Origin: CAYFZR01 sp964347835 [NCBI: uncultured archaeon]
GTDB taxonomy: Archaea; CAYFZR01
Assembly (NCBI GenBank): GCA_964347835.1
Contig: CAYFZR010000008.1
Span: 1-14,656 of the forward strand
Length of the DNA: 14,656 nt
Reading direction: 5' to 3'
Positions 13,340-14,656 of this stretch are shown piece by piece (the stretch's first letter is position 1; each line of letters starts with the position of its first letter). The notes under the pieces are model-generated. The model saw only the letters and a list, made by a program, of their open reading frames with translations, was not told where the DNA came from and ran no database searches. Position numbers and translations under genes: made by a program.

Positions 13340-13463
13340 GTAAAATGAAAGGAAAAAATTCAGGGAAGATCTTGGATTCTCATCTGAAAACGTAAAAAAA
13401 TAAAAAGAGAAAGGGTTTAGAGTTTTATCCCTAGTCGACCATCACATGACATAGACCTCAAGG

Positions 13464-14033
13464 TCAGGGTGGTCCGGGTGGGTGGGGAAAACGCGTCCTG
13501 TAATAATCCATGGTTTCGCGCAAGAATTCTTCCATAGTCATAACATAAGATCCTACAATTTCCAGTGTGGGTGCCTCAAGGGTGGCCGTAAACTCACGGG
13601 ACTCAGGGTCACTCCAAAACCCAAGACTTCCCTCACCACCCGTAGGCAGGTGTCCAGGTCCCTCAATTTGTGTGGTAATTCTGAAATGCACGACCCGATC
13701 TATACGATGCCAAATCCAAGCGGGAATCGATAGTTCGTATTCCTTATACTCCGTATGCCAACTAGTATCTGTGGGATCTGGATAAAATCCGACTTCGTCG
13801 GTTATCACGTTATACCAGTTGGAGCCAACAAGCCTATCGATCTCGACTCGGTAGCGAGCACTTCCACCGTATGGTTTCTTGTACTTAAATTCGACTTGCA
13901 GTTTCAAGATGTTGTGAATGCCGCTCTTGAACGTTTGCGCGTTGTCATTGTGCCATTGCGTTTCATATTCCCAGTACGTGCTTTCAAGGGTTACTATAGG
14001 GCGAACCCCCCATTCATGTACTACAGCAGTCAT
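13464..14033 (-). CDS. Orphan Trp-rich beta-sandwich-like protein
   Basis: I do not recognise a family. The 189-aa protein is rich in aromatic residues (at least eight Trp) and alternating beta patterns such as ILKLQVEFKYKK, ARYRVEIDRL and RVVHFRITTQIEG, suggesting a beta sandwich. The end is a short helix (EEFLRETMDYY) and a proline-rich tail HPPGPP. No signal peptide or membrane helix is seen, so it is probably cytosolic or exported by another route. AAGGAGGT (+ strand complement at 14039-14046) lies 5 nt before the ATG, the strongest Shine-Dalgarno in the window. Its GC content is visibly higher than that of the flanking genes, which hints at acquisition. Confidence 0.7.
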   Translation of the reverse strand: MTAVVHEWGVRPIVTLESTYWEYETQWHNDNAQTFKSGIHNILKLQVEFKYKKPYGGSARYRVEIDRLVGSNWYNVITDEVGFYPDPTDTSWHTEYKEYELSIPAWIWHRIDRVVHFRITTQIEGPGHLPTGGEGSLGFWSDPESREFTATLEAPTLEIVGSYVMTMEEFLRETMDYYRTRFPHPPGPP

Positions 14034-14080
14034 CGTGAACCTCCTTTTGATTCAAGTTGTATTTTGCAAATATAATGAAT
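14034..14080 (-). promoter_or_regulatory. Promoter and strong Shine-Dalgarno of the orphan Trp-rich gene
   Basis: On the - strand CATTATATTTGC (about 14069-14080) is a TATA-like element roughly 40 nt before the ATG. AAGGAGGT follows 5 nt before the start codon. The spacing predicts a short leader carrying the ribosome site. Confidence 0.4.
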
Positions 14081-14164
14081 AAATTAACGGTTTATTTGGT
14101 AATACCGATATTATAGTGTGTGTTGTAGTGCCTAACTTTTGTGTGCTACTTAACTCGAAATTTC

Positions 14165-14575
14165 TTAACTAATTAAAAGAAGGAGAAAAGAAAAAGATAT
14201 GAAAATGAGACCTATTATCGTGTTTCTTTGAATTGTTTTTTGAAATTCTAAGATAAGAATGGGTTCTGTGTATTCATGCACACTAACTCCTTTTAGAATA
14301 GCGAAAGAAATGAAAATAGCTCCTAAAAATCCATAAGTATAAGCAATAAAAGAAACATGACTTTTAAGAACCGTGATGGCTAAAAGGGAAAATATGAACG
14401 CACCAACAAAAAAATAAGTTATCGTTTCAAATATTTCTATATTGAGTTCTTGTCTTTCTTTATATCCCTCAACAAGAATTTTCTCGTCAGGTACTTTTTT
14501 TGTTATTAAATAGTCAATAAATTCTTCGAGACCTTTTAATAGTTCTTTCAGGTCTTTTTCTAACGATAATGACAT
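14165..14575 (-). CDS. Hypothetical small membrane protein with three TM helices
   Basis: The 136-aa protein has a cytosolic, Lys/Glu-rich helical N-terminus (1-50, coiled-coil-like). It is followed by three hydrophobic segments at about 53-70 (TYFFVGAFIFSLLAITVL), 76-96 (FIAYTYGFLGAIFISFAILKG) and 118-135 (NTIIGLIFISFSFLLLLI). No family is recognised and no catalytic motif is evident. The ribosome site is weak (AGGT 4 nt before ATG). It is 131 nt upstream of the orphan Trp-rich gene on the same strand; whether the two share a transcript is unclear because the downstream gene has its own promoter. Confidence 0.7.
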   Translation of the reverse strand: MSLSLEKDLKELLKGLEEFIDYLITKKVPDEKILVEGYKERQELNIEIFETITYFFVGAFIFSLLAITVLKSHVSFIAYTYGFLGAIFISFAILKGVSVHEYTEPILILEFQKTIQRNTIIGLIFISFSFLLLLIS

Positions 14576-14656
14576 TGTACCTACTACCTAACTTTTCTTT
14601 AGTAGCAAGACATTAACCCTTGAGCCTAATCTATTTCATTAGAGGTTTATCTTGTT

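Noticed and set aside
13345-13395. 16-codon open frame after the membrane-protein gene
   Set aside because: Very short, no clear ribosome site at proper spacing and no motif; indistinguishable from chance.
13423-13443. AGGG...CCCT inverted repeat as a terminator
   Set aside because: Only four base pairs with a long loop; too weak to support.
14581-14605. CTACTA...TAGTAG hairpin as a terminator
   Set aside because: Only a six-pair AT-rich stem with a 13-nt loop and no following T-run, and it lies upstream of a gene start.

Overview
The window looks like a piece of an archaeal, probably euryarchaeal, genome. Most of it is AT-rich and uses AGA/AGG arginine and ATA isoleucine codons heavily. 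Genes are preceded by TATA-like boxes about 20-40 nt upstream, some starts look leaderless, and several others have GGTGAT/GGAGG Shine-Dalgarno sequences. The gene content fits an anaerobe that uses F420 and Fe-S clusters: an F420/flavin luciferase-like oxidoreductase, a CGGC protein, ScdA-N and MIP18 Fe-S proteins, and an archaeal-style MoxR/VWA pair. Species cannot be named from the sequence alone.

Region by region. (1) 1-1112 holds the tail of an unidentified gene overlapping a zinc-independent quinone-oxidoreductase-like MDR gene. This block is clearly more GC-rich, prefers CGN arginine codons and looks bacterial, so it was either acquired or joined by assembly. (2) 1272-3845 is a + strand operon: a BPL_N glutamine-amidotransferase-like protein, an LLM-class F420-type oxidoreductase and a GNAT acetyltransferase. 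(3) 3837-6246 (- strand) holds an M20 metallopeptidase/deacylase and an exported thioredoxin fused to beta-rich extracellular domains. (4) 6427-10128 is a + strand operon: a MoxR/ChlI-type AAA+ ATPase, a ChlD-like fusion (degenerate AAA + VWA + winged helix) and a small four-Cys protein. (5) 10141-10707 (- strand) is an unidentified Cys-containing protein. It is divergent from a + strand pair made of a 41-aa zinc-ribbon protein and a PCP_red-CGGC fusion. (6) 11580-13339 holds ScdA-N domain protein, MIP18 protein, a remnant of a DUF2249/TusA-like gene, and a 12-TM membrane protein built from three repeats of a cytochrome-oxidase-subunit-I-like module. (7) 13464-14575 (- strand) holds two orphan genes.

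The most interesting signal is that regions 4-6 seem to form one regulatory and functional unit. A palindrome with core AACATGTT (GAACATGTTC at two sites) occurs three times. Each copy is intergenic and lies just upstream of the TATA box of one of the three + strand operons. The genes they head share a metal/thiol theme: a two-subunit chelatase-like AAA+/VWA machine with an unusual four-Cys insertion, zinc-ribbon and CGGC proteins, Fe-S repair/assembly proteins, and a heme-oxidase-like membrane protein. A plausible but unproven reading is a metal- or redox-stress-responsive metallocentre maturation or repair system. The exported thioredoxin protein, divergent from the MoxR operon, may serve as its extracytoplasmic partner, much as Bat proteins accompany MoxR/VWA pairs in bacteria. 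No rRNA, tRNA, CRISPR array or insertion sequence was seen, and no stretch over 300 bases lacks a gene.
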